From positions 12,673,965 to 12,737,964 of the forward strand of contig NC_133292.1 of assembly GCF_005239225.2 (NCBI RefSeq): a stretch of DNA of 64,000 nt. The letters run 5' to 3'. Below are positions 49,401 to 61,752 of the stretch, piece by piece (within the stretch, counting starts at the first letter, position 1; the number at the start of each line of letters is the position of its first letter). Below the pieces are notes generated by a model, which was given only the letters and a program-made list of their open reading frames with translations, was not told the origin of the DNA and did not search any database. This DNA comes from Populus alba (Eukaryota > Streptophyta > Magnoliopsida > Malpighiales > Salicaceae). Both the position numbers and the translations under genes were made by a program.

Positions 49401-49689
49401 TCTGCCTCCCATATAAATCTCAGTTGCACCTGCAATAGTAAAATATTGGCGCGCAAATAAATTAGTTTTGTAGAACTCAACGTGGCATAATTGGTTGTGC
49501 ATTCATGAGGACTGAGAGCCTTTGTTTCTTTGCAGGCAACAGCCAGGAGTACAGCTACACTCACCAACTTCATATCAAAGAAATGATAGCAGGAGTGGAA
49601 GTGGGCGAGGCAACAAAATGGGTGGCAGTTCAAGCAGGGGTAGACATAGCAATGACTCCGGCCATGGCCAGAGATTTCGTCCATACTAA
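46461..49689 (+). CDS. hnRNP Q/R-like RNA-binding protein with three RRMs (LIF2 family)
   Basis: Eight coding exons: 46461-46871, 46954-47070, 47186-47326, 47459-47629, 47767-47974, 48067-48242, 48866-48954 and 49536-49689, giving 488 residues. Residues 20-95 are strongly acidic. RRM1 starts at about 110 (EVYIGGIPNDASEEDL; RNP1 RGFAFVTF), RRM2 at about 188 (HRLFLSNIPRSW; RNP1 RGYAFIEY) and RRM3 at about 283 (ALYVKNLPKTVTQDQL; RNP1 IGFVHF). The tail is Gly/Met-rich with a conserved PDGQFGYVLQQPG block and a Ser/Gly/Arg end closing RFRPY. This is the SYNCRIP/hnRNP Q layout; the plant group includes LIF2, a nuclear partner of the Polycomb protein LHP1, and At3g52660. Which of these it descends from is uncertain. 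The exon 7 acceptor is a TAGCAG tandem site that could add or drop one Gln. Confidence 0.93.
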
Positions 49690-50264
49690 TTGCTTTTTCT
49701 GCGTGCTTGTAGTCATAGATGAAGAAAGTGCTTCTCATCACTGTCCAACTCTATGCGTTTTTTTTCCTTTGTTTTATTATCGTAGTGTAATGGAGCTGAT
49801 TCTTGCGAGCTTATACGCTTGTATCTATATTGATTATTTCATTACATTTGTTCTTTGTGATGGTGGAAGTTTCACTGGTCCATTTTCTCCCATGAGAAAT
49901 AAATACAAGGCCATACTTTCTCCCAAGGTATTTCTAGGTGTAAGCTTTCCTAAAGAGGCACTTTTCCACAGCTAGCATGGTAGTAACATGACATTCCATT
50001 TTCTTTTTCAAAAATATAAAAAGGAAAAAGAGCTCACCAGTGGCAGATCCAGTTCTCTAGCTAATACAAAAAAGACAAGAAAAAGGCTACAAACAGGGCA
50101 ACTGGAACAAATGACATGGTTACTTCCAGGTTATGACCTATCACTGGAAGCAGGTGCTGGTACGTGCCAGTTTCATCCGAATGGTAAGATTAGAATTGCG
50201 AACATTGGATAAGAAATGTCGCCCATGCTTAACATAGCCTATATAGCGTAAAGGCATGTGTGCA
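49690..50264. other. Convergent 3' region between hnRNP-like and NF-YB11-like genes
   Basis: Two genes converge here with less than 600 bases between stop codons. The stretch should hold both 3' UTRs; I see no separate gene or repeat. Confidence 0.5.
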
Positions 50265-52057
50265 TCATTTTTCGCCGGTGTCCCCTTTCTTTGGTGTACT
50301 TTTACCTACACTTTTCTTTGATGGCCCTCCTGTTTTCCTCTTCTTTTGCACCTCTTTGTTCTGTGATGATCCTGCCTTCTTTCCACCATTCTTCCGCTTA
50401 AATTCTGCAATACCACAAAAATACCTATGAATTCTTCATAAGAAAGAAATTCCGCATAAAATAAAGTACAAAATGCAAAACCCATCTATTGAGAATTCGG
50501 CAGAAAGTAAAAAAGATTGCATGCAGCTCAGTTAGCTGGTATTCAAGAACACTTCGGTTGATGAAAATTATCATCAACACGACGTGACATTCATAGCACG
50601 GATGCAATAAGCTAGCACAGACATTTAAACAAAAAGATTTCAGTTCATAACGTGGGCTTTTATATGAAAAGAAAACATTTGGTGACCGTCAAAAGCAATA
50701 CATAATGAGAGCAGAGAACTTATGAAAACATGCCTTTTATACTGATCTTTCCACAGCATAATATAGATCATTTGACATCATCTAATGATCCTACAATGGA
50801 TTTTGATTAGATATCATGAGGTAGCTGTTTCCATCCTCCTTTGTTCTACATGTCTTTGCTTCTACATCGATCAGTGTAATTGCAGCTAGATGAGTTGAGA
50901 CAGAAGTGGTTATGCTCTTAGTATGTACTATTTCCGAAAGAGAACTAACTGTATTAAACTTCCAGGTGGCGTATATCATTGGTGCAATGATCTTACATTA
51001 TCTTCTAAACTTGCACACTGATAAAAAAAAACTCTTATCAGATAATAGTCCACCCCAAAATGCTGGTCTAAATTCAATATACATGATGGAAAACCTTTAG
51101 AACTCCTTAAAGGCAGAATTGATGGCCTAATATCTAAACCATGTGGAGCAACTGAAGATACAAAAATCCCATATTCAAGTCTTTCTTGTAAATATTTAGA
51201 AGTCCGTTGGCCCTCATCTCAAATTTTGTATAATTCAGACACGCAACTAGGTCATCATCTAACCGATCAAACCAGATCTATAACTGCCATAAAGTTGCAA
51301 AGCTAAGCATGGTTTCGCACCGCCCACCTAACTATCATTCCCAACACATCCACAAACAGGAAGTGAACAACCTTAGAACACAAACTCATCCCTTTTGAAC
51401 TCATCTCTACATTAAACAACAAGAAACTAAGCATGCTTGGAAGATCTTGCCTGGTCATCAGATACTTACCACTCAGGGAGACCTTGAGAGGCCCAACAAA
51501 CTCGGGAAACTCGATATCTTCAAGCGCTTTAAACACATCATCAGCATTCATTGTTTGCCTCTTTGATTCCTTGCATATGTCATTAGCCCTAATCACAGTA
51601 ATTATTAAAACCCGTGGTTACAAATAAAAAATCTCCTTCAAAAAACAGTATAATATTTAATTTAATATAAACAGCAAAAATAATTCAAAAAATATCAATA
51701 AACCGAAAACCCCAAAATCATTTCTACAACTCAAACCTAACTAGGCACGGTAATTGAGACAATTAGACCAGGAACCCTGAGGTTTGGATTTTTAGCGTAG
51801 TTAAAAAAGAAAAACTCTAAACCGGTACGTGAAATGGTAGATTATTAAATTAAATTTGTGGGATTGTTGAAAGCTTACGTGGCAGAGAGATAGTGGATGA
51901 AAATGCGAGCACTTTCGGAGAAAGCGAGGAGGGCGTCTTTGTGGACGTTAATGTCAGAATCTTCAGGGGAGCAGCGGGAAAGAGTATCCTTCACCACCCG
52001 GCGCACAATAGCCTTCGGAAGCTCCTGTGCTTCTGATACTACTTTCTCCGTTTCCAT
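50265..52057 (-). CDS. NFYB11: Histone-fold protein, DPB4 / NF-YB11-like
   Basis: Three coding exons on the minus strand: 51879-52057, 51470-51588 and 50265-50404, giving 145 residues. The histone fold spans about 10-100 (LPKAIVRRVVKDTL, then KDALLAFSESARIFIHYLSA, then RQTMNADDVFKALEDIEF). It lacks the NF-YB DNA-contact pattern and instead resembles the small DNA polymerase epsilon subunit DPB4/POLE3. Plant databases call such proteins NF-YB11 (At2g27470, from memory). The expected role is as a histone-fold partner of a DPB3-like protein in replication or chromatin remodelling. The tail is Lys-rich (KRKNGGKKAG, VQKKRKTGGPSKK). It ends without the long acidic tail I recall in Arabidopsis, so a skipped 3' exon or alternative form is possible. 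Confidence 0.9.
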
Positions 52058-53342
52058 CGCTCTCTCTCTCTAAAATGCACAATAGTATTTCCCTTCCCTC
52101 TCTTTCTCTCCCTATATATCTCTAGGGGTAGGGTAGGGGCCTTCTCGTTCCCGCCATCAGCAATGAATGAGGATGTCTCGGGTGATCAATTCAGCCGGCC
52201 CACCTTCGATCTTGGACTATGTTTTTATGGGCTTTATATTTGCTGGAAAGCCCATCTTCCATTGTTGATAAGCACAAACTCGAGTCGCAAGCGAAGACAT
52301 AATTAATCCAGCATTTCACTAAAATTTCGTATAAATATCTCGAATATAAATTTGATTATGTTTCATCTTTCCTCAAAGAAAGACGATCATGTATTGATGA
52401 TTAATATATTATTAATTACACGAAATTAATTCATATATTAAAAATATTTCCTCCTCACCCGGATAAGAATATGAACATATGGTCGTTGGACTCTTCCTCA
52501 TAATAATAAAAAATTATTTTCAATTCCAGCTAATACCAATAACATATAATATAATCTTATTATAAGAAAAAATAAATCCAATGCACCATTGTTATCAAGT
52601 CCTTTTTCATCTTCCAATGTCTAAAATTCAAAGCTTAATTTGTATTTTAATTTTTAATCAAATCTAGACATTAATTCAAGAATAAATTTTTAGTGATGTA
52701 ATTATAATAATAAAAAACAGTAGTATTTTAATAAAAATAATTAATTAAGTGACATCTAAGTTATTTGAATATTTTTTTCTGGCAAGTATGTAATATAATA
52801 GTATTGAATGTTTTTATTTTTATTTTTATTAATATAGATATTCGAACTGACTTATACCTATCTCAATTAATTTCACGAGTCATAAAATTAATAATTATAT
52901 AAAATTTTAATAATTATAAAAATTTATAACACTTAAACTAAAATTTTTTTTTAAAACCTTTTAAAATTAGCATTAAATGTTCATTTTCACGAGTGATTGT
53001 TGTTTCACAAGTTTTAAGATGTCCGTCTCGTTGCCGACCCAAGCCATTCATTCACTCCTGTTTCACGGGTTTTTTTTTTTTAAAAAAGAATTAAACACGT
53101 TGCCGTCGATCACTTATCAACTACCAAAATTTTGTCCACCTCCGGGGTTAGACAACCATTTCACCATTTTCAAACCCCGAAGCTAACTCAAGCAAGCAGC
53201 CGTAACCAAAGCCAAGAAGCAAAAGCTAAGCAAGGCCAACAAACATTAGTAGCCTATAAAAATTCTCTCTTCAGTAATCTCCCAAATACAAAAGCACCTG
53301 GCTTTCTTGTTTGTTTCTCAAGCATTTCTTGAATCAAGAACC
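52058..53342. promoter_or_regulatory. Divergent promoter region, NF-YB11-like / CML48-like
   Basis: About 1.3 kb between two genes transcribed away from each other. The left end has CT/GA tracts close to the NF-YB11-like start (52063-52122), with TATATA near 52113. The middle (52380-52980) is AT-rich with nothing I can name. The right end holds a TATA box for the CML48-like gene. Confidence 0.5.
53254..53263 (+). promoter_or_regulatory. TATA box of the CML48-like gene
   Basis: CTATAAAAAT lies 80-89 bases before the ATG at 53343. Transcription would start about 25-35 bases downstream, leaving a leader of about 50-60 bases. Confidence 0.5.
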
Positions 53343-55524
53343 ATGTCTTTTTTCTCTAGAAAACCACGATCATCATCATCATCTTATGCACCCTCTGCTC
53401 CATCTCTACCTGATTCATATGATCAACGAGGTCAGGCATACAGTACTTCTTATCAAAGTAACCACAGCCAGCAGCAGCAGTCTTATTATGGACAGGGCAA
53501 TGGTGGCGGCTCTTCATATGGGCACTCAGGTTTTCCACCAGGGACATCTCCAGATGTTATTAGGAGCTTTGAGATGGTTGATAGAGATAGGAGTGGATTT
53601 ATTGACGAGAACGAGTTGCAACAAGCTATTTCTTCTGGTCACCAAAGGTTTAGTATTAGGACTATTAGGTTGCTCATGTTTCTCTTCAAGAATCCTCATG
53701 ATCCTCTACGATTTGGTTCGTCTTTATTTCCTTTTCTCTTGTTGGGTTTTGGGTTTAATTGATGTTCTTGAGTTTTCTTGATTTTGTAAGACAATTTGAG
53801 AGCTTATCAGTATATGGGTCCATTGGATGTTAATTTCTTGTCATAGATTTCAACTTTCATTTTTTGAATTGGATTTATTGGTTTAATTCATGACCCGTGA
53901 CTGGAAATTTTGACATGTTTTACCATGCTATGTACTAGAAAAATTGGATCTTGGATTGTTGTTTGCTTCAATATTGAAGAACTGTTTAGGCTTAATTTTT
54001 GTATGCCAATGCTTTTGACTTCTAAATAAAATTGGATTTTGGTTCTCTCTCTTTGATTAATTTCTTTGGCCAGTTCAAATTGGGCAGCGGGAGAATGCCG
54101 TGATTCTTTTCATCTGCAATGATGTCTTTTACTTTAACTTTTTTGGTATCATTGCATGTATTGATTTGGCTGAACTTTCCTAATACAGGACCCAAAGAAT
54201 TTGCTGCTTTATGGGGTTGTCTTGGTCAATGGAGGGTGAGCAGTCTCTTCTTGTTTCTCTTGAGTCGTATTTCCTTCTTATATATTGCCTTTGAGGATGC
54301 GAGGCATTTAAACCATTCCATGCTCTTCATTCTTTATAACACCAAGGAAAGGTTAAACATGGAGGAGGATAGCTGATTTGGATTTTGCAGGAAAATGTAT
54401 TGTGAAACTTAGTTGATTTAGCTGGATGAATTATTTGATAGTGGCCAATCTTCTCATAGCTGTTCTTGATTCTCATTCATCTAAAAAGCATGTGCTTTTC
54501 TTAACTATTAATAATGGCTGCAGAAGCAAAGAAATTGACAAATAACACTGTTTGGAACTCTTTCACAACATCTATTATTAAAGCTTTTTGCTTCTGATAT
54601 GGCAAATCAATTATAAAGTTAGCTTTCCATAGAATCGATGATGGGAGAAAGGGGAAAACTAAGAAAAAAAAGTGGTCTTGTTTTTTTTTTCTTAAAGAAG
54701 AAAGTTTACACCGGAATTCTCAATAAAGAAATTTGGAATGACTTGGTGATTGGTCTTTCTCGTATAGCTGATGAACATTTGACACAAAATTTTAAGGTTT
54801 TCACTGAGAAGAGAGGAACATATTTTATATTGCGGAAGGATCAGATTAGTTTGTCAATGCAACCCAATTCTAGGTTCACCATACATCATTTGAGTAATTA
54901 GAATGCTTGGAAAACCATATACTTGTCATGAAGTGGCTTTTTCTTTTTCGGCACTATTTTCTTATGCTATTATATGACATGCTTTTTAGCAATTGAAAGA
55001 GAACTTCGTTTTTCTCTTGCAGGGCATATTTGAGAGATATGATAAAGACAGGAGTGGGAAAATTGATTTGTTTGAACTGAGGGATGCTCTTTATAGCCTT
55101 GGGTTTGCTATTCCATCTTCGGTTCTTCAGGTTCTGATTTCCAAGTATGATGATGGAAGTGGCCGAAAGATTGAACTCAATTTCGACAGTTTTGTCGAGT
55201 AAGTTTTCCCACACTGATGCTCTTGTATGCATTTCTAGGATACTTTTACTTCTGATCTGACTAAACTTCTTGTTTTATTGTGTTTGACGTGCAGGTGCGG
55301 CATGATTTTGAAGGTAAGATCATAGTCCTACAAATATAAACTCTTGTTGCTTTCCTCCTTTGATTCCATGTTTGTGTTCCTAAAGTGACCTTGTAAATCC
55401 ATTGTGATTTCAGGGATTGACTGAGAAATTTAAGGAGAAGGATAAGCGTCATACCGGCACAGCAACATTTAATTATGATGAATTCATGTCCATGGTCATT
55501 CCATTTCTTGTATCGTATGACTGA
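53343..55524 (+). CDS. CML48: Calcium-binding EF-hand protein, penta-EF/CML48-like
   Basis: Five exons: 53343-53715, 54189-54235, 55023-55198, 55295-55313 and 55414-55524, giving 241 residues. Residues 1-68 are low complexity (Ser, Tyr, Gln, Gly), like the disordered N-terminus of ALG-2/sorcin-type penta-EF proteins. EF-hand 1 (80-91, DRDRSGFIDENE) and EF-hand 3 of the fold (147-158, DKDRSGKIDLFE) are complete calcium loops; the remaining motifs (for example DDGSGRKIELNF and DKRHTGTATFNY) lack key acidic ligands. It is a predicted calcium sensor. From memory the Arabidopsis counterpart is CML48 (At2g27480), despite the calmodulin-like name. Exon 4 is only 19 bases long. The first ATG in good context after the TATA box is used; it begins MSFFSRKP. 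Confidence 0.92.
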
Positions 55525-58429
55525 TCACCAAACTTTTCATTTTACGATACTAGATAGAGATAGTTCTTGTGTGCATTTATTTATTTTCTGTGTGTTGGTA
55601 TTTTATATGCAAGAGTTCTTGTATTTAAATATTTTATTTTAGGAAGAACTTGTACATTGAGAGGTGACAAGCGTGTAATGATTTTCATGTAAATTAAGCT
55701 ACGTTTTAATATTTTGAGAAATGAGAGCAGAGATTTGATTTTTGTCTCTGCCTATGCTATATTCTGAGAATTCCCCCCCTGTAAATATACCCGCTAGGCA
55801 ACTAGGTTGTACAATTATCATCTGTTACATGCTTTCAAATTTGAACAATGATGTGAAGCCTCAGAACGATGTTTCAATCTTACTTTTCGAAGGTTTCTCA
55901 GAATGGCAAACTTGAAGTCACTGGAATTTCAAACTCTTCCCAAGAAAAATTTGAAGTGATCTTGTCAAAGTAACCAGAAAAGTAGAACTTTTACTTATTC
56001 GAAGTGTTAGAATTTTTTTGAGGGGACAAAATGTAAAGCACTCGTCCTCACCTTTGCCACTGAAGCAAACACTGTTATCCTGTCATCTTACCTGCTTTTG
56101 GCCTTCAAGTATACACGCTGTTATTTGATTCAGGATTGTTGACAGCAAACAACTAGGCAAAGCTAAAAGTGACCAAAAAGTGCACTCTCTCTCACAACAA
56201 GTGGGATCCTTGATAGTTTGAGCACTTACGGTTTGCTAACACGCAATGCATTAAGTGGCAACTTGCCATTTTCTCTGCCAACTAGGCAAGAATTCCAACT
56301 TGGTCATGCTGCAATGCCTTCAGAATTCAATTTTACAGACATGAAAGGTAAGTGATTACTTAAACAAACAAAAGTAGTCCACAAAACTCATGCTCAAAGC
56401 CAAAAAAATGAGGCCACTATTCCCCTCCCCTCAGCCTCTTCTCAAAATGGGTTCGCTTTGGTAAATTCTCAGGGGCCAAAAGTAATGTAAATAAAAAAAT
56501 TGCAGTCTCGTAGTGATCCAATTCTTTGTGACATGCAACTGTAAGATATGAAAAGGGGCAAAACTTTTCTGAGCTAAGAGCGTTAGTAGGAACTTGGGAG
56601 CATGAAAAAGGCGAGACCTTTGAGAAAGCCACACACTATACCACATCGACAAATCACGAAACGAAATATACCCTCTTTGTTATAAAACAGCAACAACCGA
56701 CTGAACGAATCTATATCTAAATGATTAATTCAAGAGGATGGCGCTTCGGGAAACACTAGCTATAAGGAACAGGATTATAAGCCAGGTTGACCAATTGTGG
56801 GCGAAGGATTAGAAGACCACGATGACTGATAACTCAATGTAAGTATATTTGCCTTATTTTATATATTTTATTACATGCAAAGAAAATATGGCATGGTAAT
56901 TATTTTATGAGGTCATCCCAAAGCTGGCTTGGATACAATATATTTTGTATGTGTAATCTTTATGTAATTGGCCTCGTGGAGAAGAGCTCGGAATTGGTAC
57001 TGTGTTCATGTTTAAGATTTCAGGTTCTACTCTCACTAGGTACAAATAATTCCATGGATTCATCGGATTTAGATAAAGTTCATGAATTAACCGTAATGTC
57101 CCTGCAAGAAATTCTTTGCTAAGAACTTGTGCGTTTCCATGATTAGTCCAGGTACGTAGTGCTAATCCAAAAATAAAAAGTACAGAGCACATATCTGTGT
57201 TAGGATTAAGAGACAAGAGAGTCTTAAAATATATATGGTTTAATGACAATAAATAATACATAGTATAAATCCAAATCAAATCAAAATATGTATATATCAA
57301 TCAATGTTAACCAAGAGTGCTTGCTTCTTTAGAGAAAAATGAATTGAAAGCACATTGAGATTGTTGCTTTGCCATATGAACATTTGAAAGTAAAAGTAAG
57401 AACATAATTTGATCCTTCATAATTTTCTTTTTTTATATAACATAAATATCATAAAAAATAATATTTTTTGTTTTTAAGTCTTAAAGGCAGGGCATGATTT
57501 GTCCAAAAGTCTCGTGACTCGTGTTTCTTTATACCCAACAAAATCCCGCATCGAAAGATATGGGATTTAGCTACTCTACAAATCACCTTCTGGTCCATAG
57601 CTACCCGAGGAAGCTACTACCATTAAAAAATAATCAATTTTCTTAATTAATTTATAAAATTTTTTGATTGGTTCTTGAAAATTCTAGGCTTCCATGAATT
57701 AAATTTGTTTTTGTTTGAAATATATGTATACACAAACATGCAAGGGCAGACTTGCATGGAGAAGAAGGGGTAATTTCCACTCTAACTTTCAAAAAAGATC
57801 ATTTAACCTAGCTGATTTTAGCAAGTTCAAACTTGTCGCCTTTCTTTCACTGTGTTTCTTAAAAAGTTTTCTTAGCCCCCCTCCTTATATAAGCTGAAAT
57901 TCCATCAGAGAGTATATATAACCGAGTCTCGTGTTAAGAATTTGAAAGGTAGATTCAATTTTGAACAATATTATTTATAATTAATCTGTGGCACCCAAAA
58001 TACAGAAACAAGACTGGTTGAAGCCTTGTAAATCTTCACCGTGTTCTTCCTCATCAGAAATTTGAACAAGAATTTGAATTTAACAATTCTACCTAACTTT
58101 TTTCTTTTCTATTTTTGAGAAGGAAGAACTCTGCCTAGCACATATTCACCTTATTGCCCGCGATATTTCTATTATCTAAACCTATAGAAGAACTACCAAT
58201 CCAGGATATACAGCATCCTGACGTGTTAGTGATTAATGTCATTTTTTCAATAATAGTACACAATGAAGCATGTATAGATGCTTTGCTAGACTACTGAGAC
58301 AGCTTAAGTCATGTGTTTGTGATAGGAACAAGACCCTTGCTGCCATTCTCTCTCCCTTCATAAAGATACTGTGGCAGTGTGTATTAGTTACGTGGTTGAG
58401 CAATAGATCACAAAACACCAGAAGTTTTA

Positions 58430-58515
58430 TTATAGTTAAAACCTGTGAACATCATAATTAATTGGTAGCAGCTTATAGTTAAATGCAGTGAACATCATAA
58501 TTAATCGGTAGCAGC
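58430..58515. repeat. Tandem duplication of about 43 bases
   Basis: Two adjacent copies, each starting TTATAGTTAAA, sharing GTGAACATCATAATTAAT and ending CGGTAGCAGC or TGGTAGCAGC. They differ at a few positions, so the duplication is not brand new. Confidence 0.85.
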
Positions 58516-59490
58516 CCCCCAGCACACAAAAAGGCCGGCGAGGTGACATGTTGTGGATGTCACAGCTTGTGCAAGCCAACTGCAAGCACAACTTGGTCTA
58601 TGTTTTTCCTTAAACATTTCAACATTGCATGGTCTCTAAGAGCCAAACAAGAGTATCTAACAAAGCAACTGGGACCATAGAGAGATTGATGAAGCAACTT
58701 TTTTAGGTTTTGTAAAGGCAGCTCATTATATTAATTTGATTATGCAGCGACTGAGAATCAAATATCATGGCAGTAGCTTGCTAGTCACTCTATCGAATGG
58801 CCAAGTGGAATCGCCTGTGTGTAAATCTTATCCTTGTTGGGCCCATTTCTGATGCAACAAGAAGTATCTGTGTGAAAGCAGGTTGTCCGTGATGTTGATA
58901 GCCACCCGCCTCCTACTTTATGCTCAAGTATCAATTGATGTTACACATGTTGAATATGAATCATAATTTTCATTCAACAAAAGGGTTAAATGTTAATCTT
59001 GCACTCGGACTTGAATTAACTCGGACTTGAATTCTTGAATGCCCAGACGTGTTGGAAACTACTACAGCTACGATGCTAGAAAAACTTTGGACCGGACCGT
59101 CCTTCGGTATTCATGAAATATCAAAAAGCTAACCAGACAGCAATGTTAAGCCTCCTGATGTTCACTTGAAATAGACATGAGAGAACGATACAACTATGGC
59201 TGACGCGATAAATTCTCCTTTACGACAGAGATAATAAAGGTGTAGACAAAGAGGTAGCCGTCTTTAGAGATAGAGAGCTCAAAGTCAAGACAAAAATGGT
59301 GAGGTATCCATTTTGGAGCATTCAGAAAAAAATAAACAATGAAGAAGATATTGAAAAGCTGCTGCCGAAAGCCGCCCGGCCCTAGCAGGTTCTTTTCCTG
59401 ATAGAAGCAAGTTTGGACTTTTGTCTAGTTGAAGAAAGCAAGACAAGGAAAGATTCACTTGCATTATTAGAGAGGAGGATTGATGGCTCA

Positions 59491-59510
59491 ATATATATAT
59501 ATATATATAT
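59491..59510. repeat. (AT)10 microsatellite
   Basis: Perfect AT alternation of 20 bases near the 3' end of the GH17 gene. Confidence 0.9.
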
Positions 59511-59840
59511 TCAACATCAAAGGTAGATTTCAAAACAGCAGGCACTACATGTCAAAGCATCCCCACTTGGTGCATGCACAAAGTAGGCAACCTCAGATGG
59601 GTTCTGCCTTACAGATCCTAAGGGGAAAAAAAGTTGCTAAGATGGATTCAGAAATCCCAACCATGTGATTTGCAGACTATTCTAAGCAAAACCATATATA
59701 TATACATGAACATCAAACAGTATCAAAAGTCAAACCAATTTGATCTGAACCTAACCAGGTTAGGTAATGAGCAGGCCAACTTTAGTTGAATTCAATTTCT
59801 GGATTGAACAATTCAGAACTTGAGATGGTCACTGTTTCAA

Positions 59841-61502
59841 TTAAAATGAACTCAGTATCTCACCTATAAAAAATCTTCCTGTGGCTATGCGATTTGTGGT
59901 GTTAGACTTCGGTTGTTTATCTCTCCGTCGTTCACCGGAATTCGGGTAACCTAAGCATGGATCAAGTATGCTAAAACGGATATCACCAAGCTGAAGGTAG
60001 AGAATGCCTGCAGGATCATTCGAAATGCAATATACGAGATTAGATTCGTTGTTGATTATATTTAAAACCAGAACATGGTTGTGATGATGAGAGAAAATAT
60101 GAGTTACATTTATATTGGATGCCGAGGAATAAATTATTCCAGGAAGATTGCCCTGCAATCCGATGTTAAAAACTGGAGTACCGTTGGGATAAAAGAGCCC
60201 GTAGTTCCTTTCAGATGTCGGACCAGGCTTCAAATTCTCGTTAAAAAGTGCAAAAACATATATGTCAATGGGCACGGATGGTTTTGCTGGTGTGCCTTGC
60301 TTCTGCTGAATTCTATTCAACAGATTATTATGATATAGCTCCGCGTTTTGTAGTGTTGATCCAACCTCGTTAGGATCCCCCTTGGATGGCCAACCTGTCT
60401 CTGAGATCTTGACTTCAACATCTGTATGTCCGATTGCTTTGATTGCAGAATACACTGCATCTACTTGAGCGTACAGCATATTATCATAATGCAGATTTGT
60501 GTTTGGATCTGTCATCCCCTGGTTGGGCTGGAAGAGGACGTAATCTAGAGGTATTTGGTCTGGGTTATCCTTGTATGCGAAAAAGGGATAGGCGTTGATA
60601 AGGAATGGTGACTTCGTTTGAGAATGAAAATCCAAGATTGGTTGCATGTATTCGATAACATCTTGCCGGAAAGTCCCCGATGAAGGAGGGTAGGAATCTC
60701 CTATGATGGTAAAGGGATGTGCAGTAGTGACAATCACTTGTTTATCTAATCCAAGATTAACTAGAGTGTTATACACCGTCTTCATTGCCGGAAGGAGATA
60801 TGACCACATCTGAGTATCATTGGTCATGAACACCTCGTTCCCGACAGAGATGCAAGTGATTTTGGTTTGAGCGAGGTAGGGTTGAAGATTCTGTTGAACC
60901 CAGTTTTGAGCCTTGACAGGATCAGCCATGTCTTGGAGGTACCCGTTCCCAATCCCAACAATGAATTCAACACTTGAATTAGAGAAGGCCTGCAGGACTT
61001 TCGGATTGGCATCATAGAGTTTTAACCTGCTGACGTCGAGGGGTTGAAGCATCACGGAAACACTAGAGGGAGATGGGAGGTTGTCGGCAATCTGCCCATA
61101 GTTAATTCCAAAGCCAGCACCAAGGACTTGGACACCTGAATCCGAAAAACAGAGTTTCAAGTTGAACAAACTAAACCATGATAGGAACACCAAAGAATAA
61201 AGGAACAAGAACCAGAATCATCAAGCTTCAGTTAGATTAAAATCCCAGTTCCAAACTCATAAAAGGAAACCCAGTATTGGTGGTAATTTCGCAGACCTTG
61301 GTTTCCAAGCTTGAATATACAGTATACAACAATAAAAAAAGGCAACCCCAACAACTTAAGCTTTTATTTTCTTTCCTCGTACTTTACTGGAAAACAAACA
61401 AACAGAACAATGCATGCAAAAGGCAGTCGAAACATGAAAGAACTAACCTGAAAGGGTGAGAAGCAAGAAAAGAAGACGAAGATGGACAGAGTAAGTGGCC
61501 AT
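59841..61502 (-). CDS. GH17 endo-beta-1,3-glucanase
   Basis: Two coding exons on the minus strand, 61448-61502 and 59841-61135, giving about 449 residues. Exon 1 encodes the signal peptide (LRLLFLLLTLS); exon 2 starts at FGINYGQIADNLPSP, the normal mature start of the family. It hydrolyses beta-1,3-glucan (callose) in the wall or at the plasma membrane. The acid/base Glu is E119 in SVGNEVF and the nucleophile is E264 in ISETGWPSKG. The GH17 domain ends near residue 350 (GLQGNLPG). The following 95 or so residues, with His-rich FSHHHNH and a weak hydrophobic patch, do not look like a normal end of this family (no X8 domain, no clear GPI site), so a 3' intron may have been missed. Position agrees with At2g27500 (recalled). 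The alternative start inside intron 1 is unlikely. Confidence 0.88.
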
Positions 61503-61601
61503 AACTGATCTGGTATTGGTTTAAACGAGGCCACACAACGGACAGTTAGACTTTTCTGTTTGCCAACTAACAAAGCAGTATTGCAAGATAAAATGCTATG
61601 G

Positions 61602-61614
61602 TTTTTATATATAG
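61602..61614 (-). promoter_or_regulatory. TATA box of the GH17 glucanase gene
   Basis: On the minus strand the sequence reads CTATATATAAAAA, 100-112 bases before the ATG at 61502. This is a good plant TATA box and implies a leader of roughly 70 bases. Confidence 0.6.
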
Positions 61615-61752
61615 GGTGTTTTGCATTGCGTCAGAGCTAGCGATGGCTGCTTGTAGAAGTTTTCACATCAGTATGGGAATGCGAATTCAGTTTTTCTGAG
61701 CTCACCTATATACATTTTTTGTTTTGTAATCCTTTTTTAATATATTTTAAAG

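Larger units (their letters stand above)
55525..59840. other. Long intergenic spacer
   Basis: About 4.3 kb with no gene I can support. The first 200 bases should be the CML48-like 3' UTR. A 131-codon minus-strand frame at 56905-57300 is unrecognised. A sequence close to the plant snRNA upstream element (ATCCCGCATCG, 57543-57553) has no snRNA after it. A duplication of about 43 bases lies at 58430-58515 (shared GTGAACATCATAATTAAT), and (AT)10 at 59491-59510. The remainder shows nothing I can name. Confidence 0.4.

Noticed and set aside
56905..57300. 131-codon minus-strand open frame
   Set aside because: Hydrophobic and mixed composition, no family match, no clear promoter or splice context; possibly transposon-derived but not supportable as a gene.
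57543..57553. Plant snRNA upstream sequence element (ATCCCGCATCG)
   Set aside because: One base from the consensus RTCCCACATCG, but there is no TATA box at the required spacing and no snRNA sequence follows; the motif also occurs in transposon ends.
59841..61208. Unspliced 455-residue version of the GH17 protein
   Set aside because: It would start inside intron 1. The upstream exon at 61448-61502 gives a proper signal peptide, has a matching donor/acceptor pair and lies 100 bases after a TATA box.
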